In this document: in pieces, positions 14,998 to 23,678 of the stretch
How positions within the stretch are numbered: the stretch's first letter is position 1
How the letters are laid out: the number at the start of each line of letters is the position of its first letter
NCBI RefSeq assembly: GCF_036075115.1
Contig: NZ_CP107958.1
Coordinates: 5,208,001-5,272,000 of the forward strand
Direction of reading: 5' to 3'
Source of the DNA: Streptomyces sp. NBC_00377
GTDB lineage: Bacteria; Actinomycetota; Actinomycetes; Streptomycetales; Streptomycetaceae
Length of the DNA stretch: 64,000 nt
Program-made: the position numbers and the translations under genes
Notes under the pieces: model-generated
What the model was told of the DNA's origin: nothing
Seen by the model: only the letters and a program-made list of their open reading frames with translations
The model's database searches: none

Positions 14998-17790
14998 TCA
15001 GCCGATGCGTGTCAGCTTGTCCGAGAAGCCCGGCTCGGCCAGATCGGACTGGAGGGCGACCGGCACCTTCACGGCACTGATGGAGCCGTCCCCGACGGTG
15101 AGCGTGCCCACCTGGGTGCCGGCCTTCGCCGTGTGCGGTACCTCGCCGGCGGTGAACGACAGCTTCACCGTCATGCCCGCCCAGCCGACCGCCGAGACGT
15201 CCTCGGTGATGACGACAGGCGTGTGGCCGCCGAGCTTGTCGTCCACGTACCCGACGACGTCGCCCTTCTTCATGATCTTCGCCGAGGCCAGCGCTTCCTG
15301 GGCGGCGAGCAGCGCGGTCTGGCTGACCGCGTTGACCGTCTCGAGGATCCTCGGCTTGTGCTGGCCGAGGATCGCGCCGACGAGGGTCACCGTCTGCCCG
15401 CCGACCTTCTTGCGCGAGGCGAACAGCAGGTTGCCGCCGGCCGCGGTGGTGCTGCCGGTCTTGATGCCGATCGCGCCCATGTTGAACGGCAGCGTGTTGT
15501 AGTTGGGCCAGTTCTTGCCGGACGGGTCGTCCCAGCTGGCCGCGCTGGAGATGGCGACCAGGGCGGGGACCTTCACGAACGCCCGGCCGAGCTTCACCTG
15601 GTCCTCGGCCGTGGAGACGGTGGTCTCCTTCAGGCCGGAGGGGTCGGTGTACGTCGTGTTCGTCATCCCCAGTTCCTTGGCGGTGGCGTTCATCTTCTTC
15701 ACGAACGCCGCCTCCGAGCCCGCGTCCCAGCGCGCGAGCAGGCGCGCGATGTTGTTGGCGGAGGGGATCAGGACGGCCGACAGGGCCTGGTGCTCGGTGA
15801 GCTGGTCGCCGGCCTTGACGGTGTTGAGCGTCGACTCGTCGCCGGTGACGTCATAGCCGCCCTCCTTCTCGGCCGTCGCGTCGACAGCGATCTTCGGACC
15901 TTCCTCCCCGGCCTTCATCGGGTGGTCCTTGAGGATGATGTACGCCGTCATGGTCTTGGCGACCGAGCCGATGGCCACGGGCGTCTGCTTGCCGAAGTCG
16001 CCCATGGTGCCGACACCGTCGGCGTCGATCCAGCCCTGCCCCTCACCCGGCCAGGGCAGCTGCGTCCGGCCGCCCTCGAAGGTGTAGCTGTCCTTGGCGG
16101 TGAGGGTCAGCGCGGTCGCCGGCAGCGGACGTACGGACTGCGCGATCGCAAACACGGTCAGCAGCAGGAGGACCAGCGGCGTCCAGATCTTGAGCCGCCG
16201 TCCCAGCGTGCGCAGTGGGGTCGGCGGGGGCGGCGGGGTGTTGGTCAGCTCCGCCAGCAGGTCCAGCGGCGGCTTCGGCGGCAGCGGCTGCTGGGTGGTG
16301 CGCTCGGGACCGACCTGCGGGACGAGCGCGGTGACGTCGGCGGCCGGCTTGTGCGGGCGCGGCTCGTCGAGCGGCTTCAGCGCGACGAACTTGCTGGTCC
16401 GCTCGGCGGAGTCCGCCTCGGCCGCAGTCCCGGCCCCGGCCTTCTCGTCGGTCTTCGCCTCGGCCTTCTCGGGCTTGGTGGCGCCGCCCAGCTTCAGCAT
16501 GGTGGTCGGCTGGTCGACGGCGGGCTTGGGCCGGGGCGTCTTGAAGACTGCGGTGGGCTGGTCGACGGGCGAGCGGTCCGGCTTGTCGCCGTCGGCGGCC
16601 TCGGCGGCCTTGCCGGTCCCGCCGTCCGGTGCCTCGTCGTCGGCCTCGGGCTCGTCCGTGTTCGACGCCCACTTCGGCGCGGGCTTGGCGGCGGGCCCGG
16701 CAGCGGGCGCGGAGGCGGGCGCGTCCTCGGGCCCGTCGTCCTCGGTTCCGTCGTCCTCGGTTCCGGCGGCCTCGCACGCGGAACGTTCCTCCGCCTCGCC
16801 CTCGGTGTCCTCGTCCGAGGGTTCGGCGTCCTCGGGTGCCCTGTCCGAAGGCTCGGCATCCGCGGGGGCGCCGCCCGAGGGCTTGGCGTCCTCGGGTGCC
16901 CTGTCCGAAGGCCCGGCATCCGTGGGCGCGCCGCCCGAGGGCTTGGCGTCCTCGGGTTCAACGTCCGCGGACTTCGCGTCGGCGAGTGCCTCGGCGGCGG
17001 GTCCCCCGTCCGAGGGTTCGGCGTCCGCAGGCTCCTCGTCCGAGGGGCTCCCGTCCGCCGTCGAGTCCGCCGCGGGCGCCTTGGCGGAGCTCTTGTCGTC
17101 CGCCGAGGCCACCCACTGGGCCACAGCCTCCCGCAGACGCTCGTCACCGCCCCCGGAGGCGCCCTCGGCGGTTCCGGAGGCGCTCTCGGCGGTTCCGGAG
17201 GCGCTCTCGGCCGTCTCGGTGCCCTCGGGGCCGTCCTGGGCGGTCTCGGCGGCGCTCTCGTCGTCCGCCACGCTCCCGGCGTCCTCGGCCGTGTCCTCGG
17301 CGGTCCCGGACCCTGCTCCGGCGGTTCCTGATCCAGCGGCCCCGGACCCGGCGGCTTCGCCTCCGGCGGCTCCGGCTCCGGTCTCGTCCTCGGCGGGCTC
17401 CGCGGCCTCGCCGGTCGCGGTGCCCTCCTCGGCGGCGCCGGTCTCCGTCGGCGCACCGGCCGCTGCGGTCCCCGTGGACTCCGCGGCGCTTCCCGCCTCC
17501 GCGGGCTCCGCCTGCTTGCCGGCGCCCACCGGCTTACCGCCCTCCGCGGGCTCGTCGGACTCCGTGGGGTTCCCGGACCCCGTGGTCTTCAGGTCCCGTA
17601 CCGAGAACACCCGTGTCGCCGTGTCCACGCCGCCCCGTGCGGCGGACGGTTCGGCGTCGCGGGCCACCGCGACCCGCGGATCGCGGACATCACGGGACTC
17701 ACGTGCTTCGGGAACCGTGCCCGCGCTCCCCGACGTCGGTTCTGCCGACGACTCGCGCTGCTTCGACCTGTCGGGGGACTCGCCCGCCAC
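14998..17790 (-). CDS. D-alanyl-D-alanine carboxypeptidase with long acidic N-terminus
   Basis: A 930-residue class A low-molecular-weight penicillin-binding protein. Residues 1-~520 are a low-complexity, acidic Ala/Glu/Pro/Ser-rich region, presumably cytoplasmic, followed by one membrane helix (WTPLVLLLLTVFAIAQS, ~residue 530). Outside the membrane is a peptidase S11 domain with SVAK (nucleophile Ser near 608), SANN (~676) and KTG (~777). It trims the terminal D-Ala of peptidoglycan stem peptides. GTG at 17,790 follows GGAGGAGG. The acidic tail contains exact 60-bp tandem repeats. The tail is far longer than in PBP5-type enzymes. Confidence 0.9.
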   Translation of the reverse strand: MAGESPDRSKQRESSAEPTSGSAGTVPEARESRDVRDPRVAVARDAEPSAARGGVDTATRVFSVRDLKTTGSGNPTESDEPAEGGKPVGAGKQAEPAEAGSAAESTGTAAAGAPTETGAAEEGTATGEAAEPAEDETGAGAAGGEAAGSGAAGSGTAGAGSGTAEDTAEDAGSVADDESAAETAQDGPEGTETAESASGTAESASGTAEGASGGGDERLREAVAQWVASADDKSSAKAPAADSTADGSPSDEEPADAEPSDGGPAAEALADAKSADVEPEDAKPSGGAPTDAGPSDRAPEDAKPSGGAPADAEPSDRAPEDAEPSDEDTEGEAEERSACEAAGTEDDGTEDDGPEDAPASAPAAGPAAKPAPKWASNTDEPEADDEAPDGGTGKAAEAADGDKPDRSPVDQPTAVFKTPRPKPAVDQPTTMLKLGGATKPEKAEAKTDEKAGAGTAAEADSAERTSKFVALKPLDEPRPHKPAADVTALVPQVGPERTTQQPLPPKPPLDLLAELTNTPPPPPTPLRTLGRRLKIWTPLVLLLLTVFAIAQSVRPLPATALTLTAKDSYTFEGGRTQLPWPGEGQGWIDADGVGTMGDFGKQTPVAIGSVAKTMTAYIILKDHPMKAGEEGPKIAVDATAEKEGGYDVTGDESTLNTVKAGDQLTEHQALSAVLIPSANNIARLLARWDAGSEAAFVKKMNATAKELGMTNTTYTDPSGLKETTVSTAEDQVKLGRAFVKVPALVAISSAASWDDPSGKNWPNYNTLPFNMGAIGIKTGSTTAAGGNLLFASRKKVGGQTVTLVGAILGQHKPRILETVNAVSQTALLAAQEALASAKIMKKGDVVGYVDDKLGGHTPVVITEDVSAVGWAGMTVKLSFTAGEVPHTAKAGTQVGTLTVGDGSISAVKVPVALQSDLAEPGFSDKLTRIG
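16824..16958 (-). repeat. 60-bp tandem repeats coding a 20-residue acidic unit
   Basis: Within the carboxypeptidase tail, a 60-base unit recurs with very few changes, for a little over two copies. It encodes units of the type APEDAKPSGGAPxDAxPSDR. Weaker copies flank it on both sides. The length of the cytoplasmic tail is therefore likely to vary between strains. Confidence 0.8.
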
Positions 17791-18028
17791 CGATGCCTCC
17801 TCCTGTGCCGCACGCCCACCGCGCGCTTGTGCCGAACCGTGAACCGCCCGCCCGGGACCCGCTTCACAGCGTGTCCGAACCATGTACCAGTGTCCTGTGT
17901 AGAGCGCTTGGCTCCTGCGGTAGACGAGAACGACATACCTACTGGTTCCACTACAAACAGGTCACGCACCCTCGACAGATGAATGTGAGAGGGGTCACCC
18001 TGTCATTCATCCACGCGGGGAGGCATGG

Positions 18029-18784
18029 ATGGGCAGGAGCCGCAGAACAATTCCGGAAGAGCTTTTGTTGCTGGCGCTGGACCCGACCACGGGTACCACC
18101 GCACAGCCGCAGTCGCTCGACCTCGGTCTGGCCGGAGCACAGCTAGTGGAGCTGGCGCTGGCCGGACGGATAGCCCCTGACGGGGATCGTATCGCCGTGG
18201 TGTCCCCACGGCCGACTGGAGACCCAACGCTGGACTGCGCGTTGGAGTTGCTGCGAAGGCGTGGCGCTCCTGTACGGGCCGTCCACTGGATCGGCGGGCC
18301 GCGTCTCGGGCTGCGCCAGACCTACCTCTCGCATCTGGAGCGGTGCGGCATGGTTCATGCCGTGGCGGGCCAGATGTGCGGAGTGCTGCCGACGACTCGC
18401 TACCAGGCGACGGACACCGACATCAGCCGGGAGATCAAGGCCCGGCTGGACTCCGCGATCCGCACCGGCGTACCGCCGGACCCGCGGACCGCGGCGCTCG
18501 CCGCACTGGCGCACGCGGTCGGCCTCGGCAAGCACCTGTATCCGGGCAACGAGGGACGCTCGTCCCGCTCCCGGCTGCGGGATCTGATCAGGCACGACCC
18601 CATGGGCGGCCTCGTGGCGCACGCCGTGATGGACGTCCAGAACGGCGCGGTGGCACAGCCGCGCCGCAACCAGGCACCACCCGGCCGCCAGGCCGGACCC
18701 GGTGCCAGGCCCGCTCCGGAGCCCGCCCGTGGCGTTCCGGCGCAGCCGCACCGCGGCCCCATGGCACGTGTCGTGGCCCACTGA
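18029..18784 (+). CDS. GPP34 (Golgi phosphoprotein 3)-family protein
   Basis: A 251-residue, mostly helical protein with the GPP34/VPS74 pattern. It opens IPEELLLLALDPTTG, followed by a winged region (GAQLVELALAGRIAPDGDRIAVV), and later LRDLIRHDPMGGLVAHAVMDVQNG. Eukaryotic relatives bind phosphoinositides; the roles of the numerous Streptomyces members are not established. The C-terminal ~35 residues are Pro/Ala/Arg-rich and probably disordered. The start has GGGGAGG upstream. It diverges from the carboxypeptidase gene and precedes the XRE regulator. Confidence 0.8.
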   Translation: MGRSRRTIPEELLLLALDPTTGTTAQPQSLDLGLAGAQLVELALAGRIAPDGDRIAVVSPRPTGDPTLDCALELLRRRGAPVRAVHWIGGPRLGLRQTYLSHLERCGMVHAVAGQMCGVLPTTRYQATDTDISREIKARLDSAIRTGVPPDPRTAALAALAHAVGLGKHLYPGNEGRSSRSRLRDLIRHDPMGGLVAHAVMDVQNGAVAQPRRNQAPPGRQAGPGARPAPEPARGVPAQPHRGPMARVVAH

Positions 18785-18835
18785 GCCGCAGGCCCACGAC
18801 ACCGCGCCGGCAAGGCCGGTGAAGCGCAAGGCGCA

Positions 18836-18912
18836 GGACCCGTTGGACCCGTTGGACCCGTAGGACCCCGTAAGACGCAGGACCGTTGGACCCGTTGGAC
18901 GCAGGACCCGTT
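18836..18912 (+). repeat. Degenerate 9-bp repeats (CGTTGGACC type)
   Basis: The 332-base space between the GPP34 gene and the XRE regulator contains several copies of a nonamer around GTTGGACCC, with interruptions GTAGGACCC and GCAGGACC. Beyond this array no gene or clear regulatory site was seen in 18,785-19,116, apart from the ribosome site of the next gene. Confidence 0.7.
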
Positions 18913-19116
18913 CGGGAGCCGCCGCGGACGCGCGGGGTGGTGGGACGCAGTGACCCGCCGCCCCGCGCGCACGCATGCCGGGGGCCGACCCGAACTGGCG
19001 CGCAGCCGCCGCATATCCACCGTTTTCCAGCGGTAGAAAGCGCCTTGGTGGCAGTCTGCTCAACAGCAGATACGCAAAGTGTCAGTTACAGGCACGCAGC
19101 CGGAGGTGCACGTCCA

Positions 19117-19986
19117 GTGGCGTCCAATGTCAATCCCACCGTCAGGCGACGCCGGCTGGGTCAGGAGCTGCGTCGGCTCCGAGAGCTCAAGGGCATGACG
19201 GCCGAAGAGGTCGCCGAGCGCCTGCTGGTGTCCCAGTCGAAGATCAGCCGACTGGAGAACGGCCGGCGCAGCATCAGCCAGCGCGACGTCCGCGACCTGT
19301 GCGGCGTGTACGAGGTCGAGGACCAGCGGATGGTCGACTCGCTGATGGAAATGGCCAAGGACTCCCGCCAGCAGGGCTGGTGGCACGCCTTCGGCGACGT
19401 CCCGTACAGCGTCTACATCGGCCTGGAGACGGACGCGGCGAGCCTGCGCGTGTACGACCCGCAGGTCGTGCCCGGGCTGCTCCAGACCCGTCAGTACGCG
19501 GAGGCGCTGATCTCGGGAGCGCTGCCGGAGGCGCCGCCGGCGGACATCGAGAAGCGGATCCAGGTGCGTCTGCGCCGACAGGAACGTATTTCCACCGCCG
19601 ACAACCCGTTGCGCCTGTGGGCAGTCCTTGACGAGGCGGCGCTGCGCCGCCAGGTCGGCAACCGGCAGGTGATGATCGAGCAGCTGGAATACCTGCTGGA
19701 GATGTCCCAGCTGCCGCATGTCACCGTGCAGTTGATCCCGTTCACGATGGGCGCGCATCCGGGGGTGAGCGGGCAGTACGCGATCCTCGAGTTCCCGGAC
19801 GCCGCCGACTCCAGCGTGGTCTACATCGAGGGCGTCACCAGCGACCTGTACCTGGAGAAGCCGCAGGACGTGCAGAAGTACAGCGTGATGTACGAGCACC
19901 TGCGGGCTCAGGCCCTGAACGCCGACCAGACAAGGGAGTTCATCGCGAAGGTGGCCAAGGACTATGCCAGGGAGAGCGCTTCATGA
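19117..19986 (+). CDS. XRE-family regulator with DUF5753 domain (WhiJ/BldB-associated type)
   Basis: A 289-residue regulator. The N-terminal helix-turn-helix runs LGQELRRLRELKGMTAEEVAERLLVSQSKISRLENG (residues ~12-48). A DUF5753 domain follows (~100-280), with VVPGLLQTRQYAEALI and YAILEFPDAADSSVVYIEG. This is the common Streptomyces WhiJ-like architecture, usually paired with a small DUF397 protein; here the partner follows 214 bases later. GTG at 19,117 has GGAGGT nine bases upstream, and an earlier in-frame start would add a non-conserved leader. It probably modulates development or secondary metabolism, known for some family members only. Confidence 0.9.
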   Translation: MASNVNPTVRRRRLGQELRRLRELKGMTAEEVAERLLVSQSKISRLENGRRSISQRDVRDLCGVYEVEDQRMVDSLMEMAKDSRQQGWWHAFGDVPYSVYIGLETDAASLRVYDPQVVPGLLQTRQYAEALISGALPEAPPADIEKRIQVRLRRQERISTADNPLRLWAVLDEAALRRQVGNRQVMIEQLEYLLEMSQLPHVTVQLIPFTMGAHPGVSGQYAILEFPDAADSSVVYIEGVTSDLYLEKPQDVQKYSVMYEHLRAQALNADQTREFIAKVAKDYARESAS

Positions 19987-20200
19987 AGTGAAGCGCCGAA
20001 AGGTACACCTTGAACCGGGTCGGGGGAAGTCCCCACGGAATATGCCACCCGGTCGGGTGAACGGTCGCTCCGCTTCGCGATGTTGGCGAGTAGCGTCGAT
20101 CACGCCATCAAGCAACAACGATGGCGCAAACCGTGCCGTGCAGACGGAGACCTGCGCACGGCCGGTGACAGCAACTCGGCAACTGACTACCGGAGCGAAC

Positions 20201-20392
20201 ATGGCAATGCAGCAGGGCGCCGCGAACGAGTGGGTCAAGTCCTCCTACTCCCAGGGCAACGGCGCGTGCGTCGAGATCAAGTCCCCCGTCCGTGCGGCCA
20301 TGGCCGTCCGTGACTCCAAGGTCATCGAAGGCCCGACCCTGGCCTTCCCCGCCGACGCGTGGAACACCTTCGTGGCATCGGTCAAGGCGTAA
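20201..20392 (+). CDS. DUF397 small protein, partner of the XRE regulator
   Basis: A 63-residue protein with the DUF397 signature: WVKSSYSQGNGACVEI, then AVRDSK near the middle and FPADAWNTFVASVK at the end. Such proteins are regularly encoded beside WhiJ-type XRE regulators and are thought to act as their antagonists or cofactors. The ATG at 20,201 follows GGAGCG. The spacing of 214 bases from the regulator suggests a separate promoter. Confidence 0.88.
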   Translation: MAMQQGAANEWVKSSYSQGNGACVEIKSPVRAAMAVRDSKVIEGPTLAFPADAWNTFVASVKA

Positions 20393-20417
20393 GGGGGGCG
20401 ACCCCCTGGGACAGCAC

Positions 20418-20507
20418 GACCGGTACCACGAGTACGACCAGCACCACGAGCACGACCAGCACCACGAGTACGACCAGCGTCATGAGTTCGACCAGCACCA
20501 CCGCTCG
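20418..20507 (+). repeat. 18-bp tandem repeat, five imperfect units
   Basis: Unit GACCAGCACCACGAGTAC, five copies starting at 20,418, with the last copy degenerate. It lies between the stop of the DUF397 gene and the end of the convergent MerR gene. It is probably non-coding slippage DNA, although the + strand would read as His/Asp/Gln-rich hexapeptides. Confidence 0.85.
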
Positions 20508-20628
20508 ACCCGGAAGCCCCCTCGACCAGATCGCCGTCCTAGCCGAGGGGGCTCGGCACATCCTCAGCACTTCCCCGGCGCGGGCCGTCCGCCCCGCCGG
20601 CCGTCGGCCCCGCCGGGCGCCCGTGCCG

Positions 20629-21504
20629 CTAGCCCCGCTTCACCGGGAACGCCACGTCGCACACCGGGTCCTCGGCCCCCGCCGCGTCCCAGTCGGCGAA
20701 GTAGACCTCCCGGCAGGGACCGTCGTAGTCCCAGCCCTCCCGCTTCATCCACGCCTCCACCGCCTCGTACGGGGCGAGGATCTGAGGGTGCGCCACCTGG
20801 GCCTTGGTGATCCTCGTGTACGCGAGCCGCCGGGCGGGCTCGACCCGGGCCCGGAACTGCCGTCCCCGGCTCGGTGCGGCGGCCGCCCAGGCCCTGGCCG
20901 CGGCCTCGTCCGCGACCGGCACGCACGACTCGACCGGCCCGTCGCTCTCCATGGACACCGCGGAGTAGTACACGACGTACGGCGCCCCGGCCACGCCCCC
21001 GCACCCCCCGGCCGCCTCCTCCAGCGTCCCCAGCGAGGCGGGGATCCACGTCGGCAGCTCGTCCGCGAGCGTGTGCCGCGTCTCGGTGATGATCACCTGC
21101 TCGGGCACGTCCACCAATTGGACCTCGAACTTCTCGTACATCTCGGAGCTCCTCCCCGACAGCCGTGCACGGAGGTAGGCGGCGAGGGTGCGCTGAGCGG
21201 CGAACCGGGTCTCGGTCTCGTCCCAGTAGGCCGCGAGCAGCTCCCCGGGCCCTGGCCCGTCGGTGCTCTCCAGCACCTCGGCGATCCGCGCCAGCGGCAT
21301 GTCGAGCTGGCGCAGCATCGCCACCAGCCGGGCGCGTTCCACCTGGCCGGCCCGGTAGTAGCGGTACCCGCTGGCCTCGTCGACGTGCGCCGGCGCGAGC
21401 AGCCCGAGCCGGTCGTACAGCCGCAGCGCCTTGGCCGAGAGCCGGGCCCGTGCGGCGAACGCGCCGATGGTGAGCAGCTCGCCGTCATCCCTCACGTCCC
21501 TCAC
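20629..21504 (-). CDS. MerR-family regulator with GyrI-like effector domain
   Basis: A 291-residue regulator. The N-terminal MerR winged helix is LLTIGAFAARARLSAKALRLYDRLGLLAPAHVDEASGYRYY. The linker helix runs VERARLVAMLRQLDMPLARIAEVLE. A C-terminal GyrI/BmrR-like ligand domain (~125-290) has a Trp/Tyr-rich end, EGWDYDGPCREVYFADWD. It probably binds small hydrophobic cations or drugs. No Cys set for metal sensing is visible. GTG at 21,504 or GTG at 21,495 may be the start. It is separate from its neighbours, so its target is unknown. Confidence 0.85.
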   Translation of the reverse strand: MRDVRDDGELLTIGAFAARARLSAKALRLYDRLGLLAPAHVDEASGYRYYRAGQVERARLVAMLRQLDMPLARIAEVLESTDGPGPGELLAAYWDETETRFAAQRTLAAYLRARLSGRSSEMYEKFEVQLVDVPEQVIITETRHTLADELPTWIPASLGTLEEAAGGCGGVAGAPYVVYYSAVSMESDGPVESCVPVADEAAARAWAAAAPSRGRQFRARVEPARRLAYTRITKAQVAHPQILAPYEAVEAWMKREGWDYDGPCREVYFADWDAAGAEDPVCDVAFPVKRG

Positions 21505-21614
21505 GCGACCCCGTCGTCCTCCGTCGTCGGGCAGCCTCTCCGCCCGACGACGAGGAGGCTCGGCCCTGCCCCAGGGACAAGGTCAAGCCGGAGGATCCGT
21601 CCGCCGTCCAGGAC

Positions 21615-22118
21615 CTAGCCCAGCTGGCTCTCGATGGCCGCGACGACCTCGGCGGACTCGGGCTCGGTCTGCGGGGAGAAGCGGGCGACGACCGTCCCGT
21701 CCCGTCCGATCAGGAACTTCTCGAAGTTCCAGCGGATGTCGCCGTCGTGGCCCTCGGCGTCCGCGACCCCGACGAGCCGCTCGTACAGCGGGTGCCGCCC
21801 CGCACCGTTGACCTCGACCTTCTCGGTCAGCGGGAAGGAGACGCCGTACGTGGCCGAGCAGAACTCGGCGATCTCCTCGGCGGTGCCGGGCTCCTGCCCG
21901 AGGAACTGGTTGCAGGGCACGCCGAGCACGGTGAAGCCCTGGGCGGCGTACCGCTCCTGGAGCTTCTCCAGGCCCGTGTACTGCGGGGTCAGGCCGCACT
22001 TGGAGGCCACGTTCACCACCAGCACCGCGTTGCCCGCGTACTGCGAGAGCTCCGCGGAACCGCCCTTGAGGGCATCGATCTGGACGTCGAGGGGAGAGGC
22101 ACCGGCATCAGTAGTCAT
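21615..22118 (-). CDS. Glutathione peroxidase-family thiol peroxidase
   Basis: A 167-residue thioredoxin-fold peroxidase. The active-site motif is NVASKCGLTPQY with Cys41 (not selenocysteine). The Gln and Trp of the catalytic tetrad lie in CNQFLGQEPG and WNFEKFLI. It reduces hydrogen or lipid peroxides; in actinobacteria, which lack glutathione, electrons probably come from thioredoxin or mycothiol systems. The start is ATG at 22,118; its ribosome site is weak. The gene stands alone. Confidence 0.93.
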   Translation of the reverse strand: MTTDAGASPLDVQIDALKGGSAELSQYAGNAVLVVNVASKCGLTPQYTGLEKLQERYAAQGFTVLGVPCNQFLGQEPGTAEEIAEFCSATYGVSFPLTEKVEVNGAGRHPLYERLVGVADAEGHDGDIRWNFEKFLIGRDGTVVARFSPQTEPESAEVVAAIESQLG

Positions 22119-22319
22119 GCTGCGGATGCTAGCCCCGGGAGGTGAACCCACCCTTTCCGGGGCCACCCCCCGCTTCCGTTCCGGCCCGCCTGGCCTCCGG
22201 CCCGCACCGCCTGCGGCCCGCCTCCCCTCCCGCCGCCTCGCCTCCGGGCCGTCCGCTCCGCCCGTCTGCTTCCGTCCCGCTCGCGGCCCGCCGTTGTCCG
22301 GTCCGGTCCTGCCCGGTGG

Positions 22320-23291
22320 CTACCCGTCGGCGGCCCTGGTCAGGACCTCTCCCGCCGCGGACCGTGAGTACAGCACCGAGCGGCCCGAGCGGCCCCGCTC
22401 CACCAGCCCCGCGTCCAGCAGCACCCGCAGATGGCGGCCGACCGAGCCGAGACCCTGGCCGGTCAGGGCGACCAGCTGGGTGGTGCTGAGCGGGCTCGAG
22501 AGAAGGATCAGCACCGTGGCCCGTGCGGGTCCCAGCAGCGCGCCCAGCGCGGCCGGTACGTCACGGGCACGGTCCCGGTGGTCTCCGGCGAGCACCCCGG
22601 AGCAGGAGTAGACGACGGCGTACCGTTCCCGGCCCTCCCACGACACCCACCCGGACTTCGGAGTGACCGGCACGAACACCAGCTCGGCTCCGGAGATCTC
22701 GCGGGGCGGATACTCGTGCAGGTTGACCTGGAACCGGCTCTCGCCGAGCCATCGCGTCCCCGGCCGCAGCGAGTCCAGCGCGGCCGCCCAGCCGCCCCGG
22801 CTGACCTGCGCGGTCCGCGCGACGACATCCGCCTCCAGGACGCGCCGCCGCCGCTCCCAGTGCGGTCGTACGCCCGTCTCCCACACGTACTCGAGGAGCC
22901 CTGCCGCCCGCTCCGGCAGGTCGTCCCGGTCCAGGGCGGCGGGGAGCGGGCCGGCCAGGGACAACCTCAGATGGGCGCGGGCCTGTGCCGGGCAGGCGGC
23001 CCGTACCCGCTCCACGCCCTCCTCGAAGCTCTCGGCGTCCCTCGGCGTGGGCGTGAGGAAGTCGGCGATCCAGCTCTGTCCGAGCCCGGCCCGCACCAGC
23101 AGGGCGGTCACGGGCTCGGCCGCCAGGAGAGCGCGGTAGCCGGGGAGACGCTCGCGCAGCCAGTCGTGCTCGCCGGGATGTGCGCCCACGCCCGCGTGCA
23201 GCAGTTTCAGGCTTGCGAAGGTCTCGGCGAGCGGCGAGATCACGAACCGGCTGCGCGCGAGAGTGTCCGCGTTCACCTGCCACCAGCCCAT
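22320..23291 (-). CDS. ArsR-like winged-helix regulator, DUF5937 type
   Basis: A 323-residue regulator. The N-terminal ~190 residues match the DUF5937 pattern (LARSRFVISPLAETFASLKLL). The C-terminal ArsR-type winged helix is STTQLVALTGQGLGSVGRHLRVLLDAGLVERGRSGRSVLYSRS. It faces an MFS transporter gene across a 387-base space holding a 22-bp perfect dyad, the usual layout of a repressor controlling a drug pump. ATG at 23,291 follows GGGAGGGGG; GTG at 23,276 (VNADTLARS) is an alternative. The ligand is unknown. Confidence 0.82.
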   Translation of the reverse strand: MGWWQVNADTLARSRFVISPLAETFASLKLLHAGVGAHPGEHDWLRERLPGYRALLAAEPVTALLVRAGLGQSWIADFLTPTPRDAESFEEGVERVRAACPAQARAHLRLSLAGPLPAALDRDDLPERAAGLLEYVWETGVRPHWERRRRVLEADVVARTAQVSRGGWAAALDSLRPGTRWLGESRFQVNLHEYPPREISGAELVFVPVTPKSGWVSWEGRERYAVVYSCSGVLAGDHRDRARDVPAALGALLGPARATVLILLSSPLSTTQLVALTGQGLGSVGRHLRVLLDAGLVERGRSGRSVLYSRSAAGEVLTRAADG

Positions 23292-23346
23292 ACTCCTGCG
23301 CCCCCTCCCGTACGCCGTACCGCGCTCATGCATCGCCCATGACACA

Positions 23347-23427
23347 CCACGCGCACGTGCCGCCCGTGACGGACCACGCGCACGTGCGGCCCATGGCACA
23401 CCACGCGCACGTGCCGCCCGTGACGGA
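23347..23427 (+). repeat. 27-bp tandem repeat, three units
   Basis: Units start at 23,347, 23,374 and 23,401, each beginning CCACGCGCACGTGC; the first and third are identical. They lie in the space between the DUF5937 regulator and the MFS gene. Adjoining DNA to ~23,600 is rich in CACGCGCGCGTG-like alternating purine-pyrimidine runs. Confidence 0.85.
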
Positions 23428-23472
23428 CCACACCGAGCGCGGCGCCCACGCACCAGACCCACGTCCCGCATC

Positions 23473-23498
23473 ACCCACGCGCGCGTGAGCGCGTGGGT
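23473..23498. promoter_or_regulatory. 10-bp-stem inverted repeat ACCCACGCGC-N6-GCGCGTGGGT
   Basis: Perfect 10-base arms with a six-base loop (GCGTGA). It lies in the long divergent intergenic region amid alternating CG/CA runs that could adopt Z-DNA. It may be an operator or transcriptional barrier for the divergent pair; the evidence is structural only. Confidence 0.45.
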
Positions 23499-23619
23499 AA
23501 CGCACGCTTGAGTACGTCACGCATCACCCACGCGCGCGTGGCGCACGCACGCGTGATGGACGCAGGCGTGACGCGTGACGTATGCACGCGCGCATGCCGG
23601 GTGGCGCGGCACTCACCGA

Positions 23620-23641
23620 TGTTTCGCGGCTGCGCGAAACA
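23620..23641. promoter_or_regulatory. Perfect 22-bp dyad before the MFS gene, likely operator
   Basis: Arms TGTTTCGCG and CGCGAAACA with a four-base centre GCTG. It ends 37 bases before the MFS start codon, where a repressor would block transcription. The divergent DUF5937/ArsR-like protein is the natural candidate to bind it. Confidence 0.65.
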
Positions 23642-23678
23642 ATATCGACGCCGCTGCGGGCCGTCACAGACTCCGCTC

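Noticed and set aside
14698..17331. An 877-codon open frame on the + strand antisense to the carboxypeptidase and membrane protein genes
   Set aside because: It is the high-GC mirror of real genes; its protein is Gly/Arg/Leu-rich without domains and the opposite strand has clear catalytic motifs.
21615..22118. Selenocysteine in the glutathione peroxidase
   Set aside because: The active-site codon is TGC (Cys41), and no in-frame TGA or SECIS-like structure is involved.
23347..23427. CRISPR-like array
   Set aside because: Units are contiguous 27-bp tandem copies with no unique spacers and no cas genes nearby.
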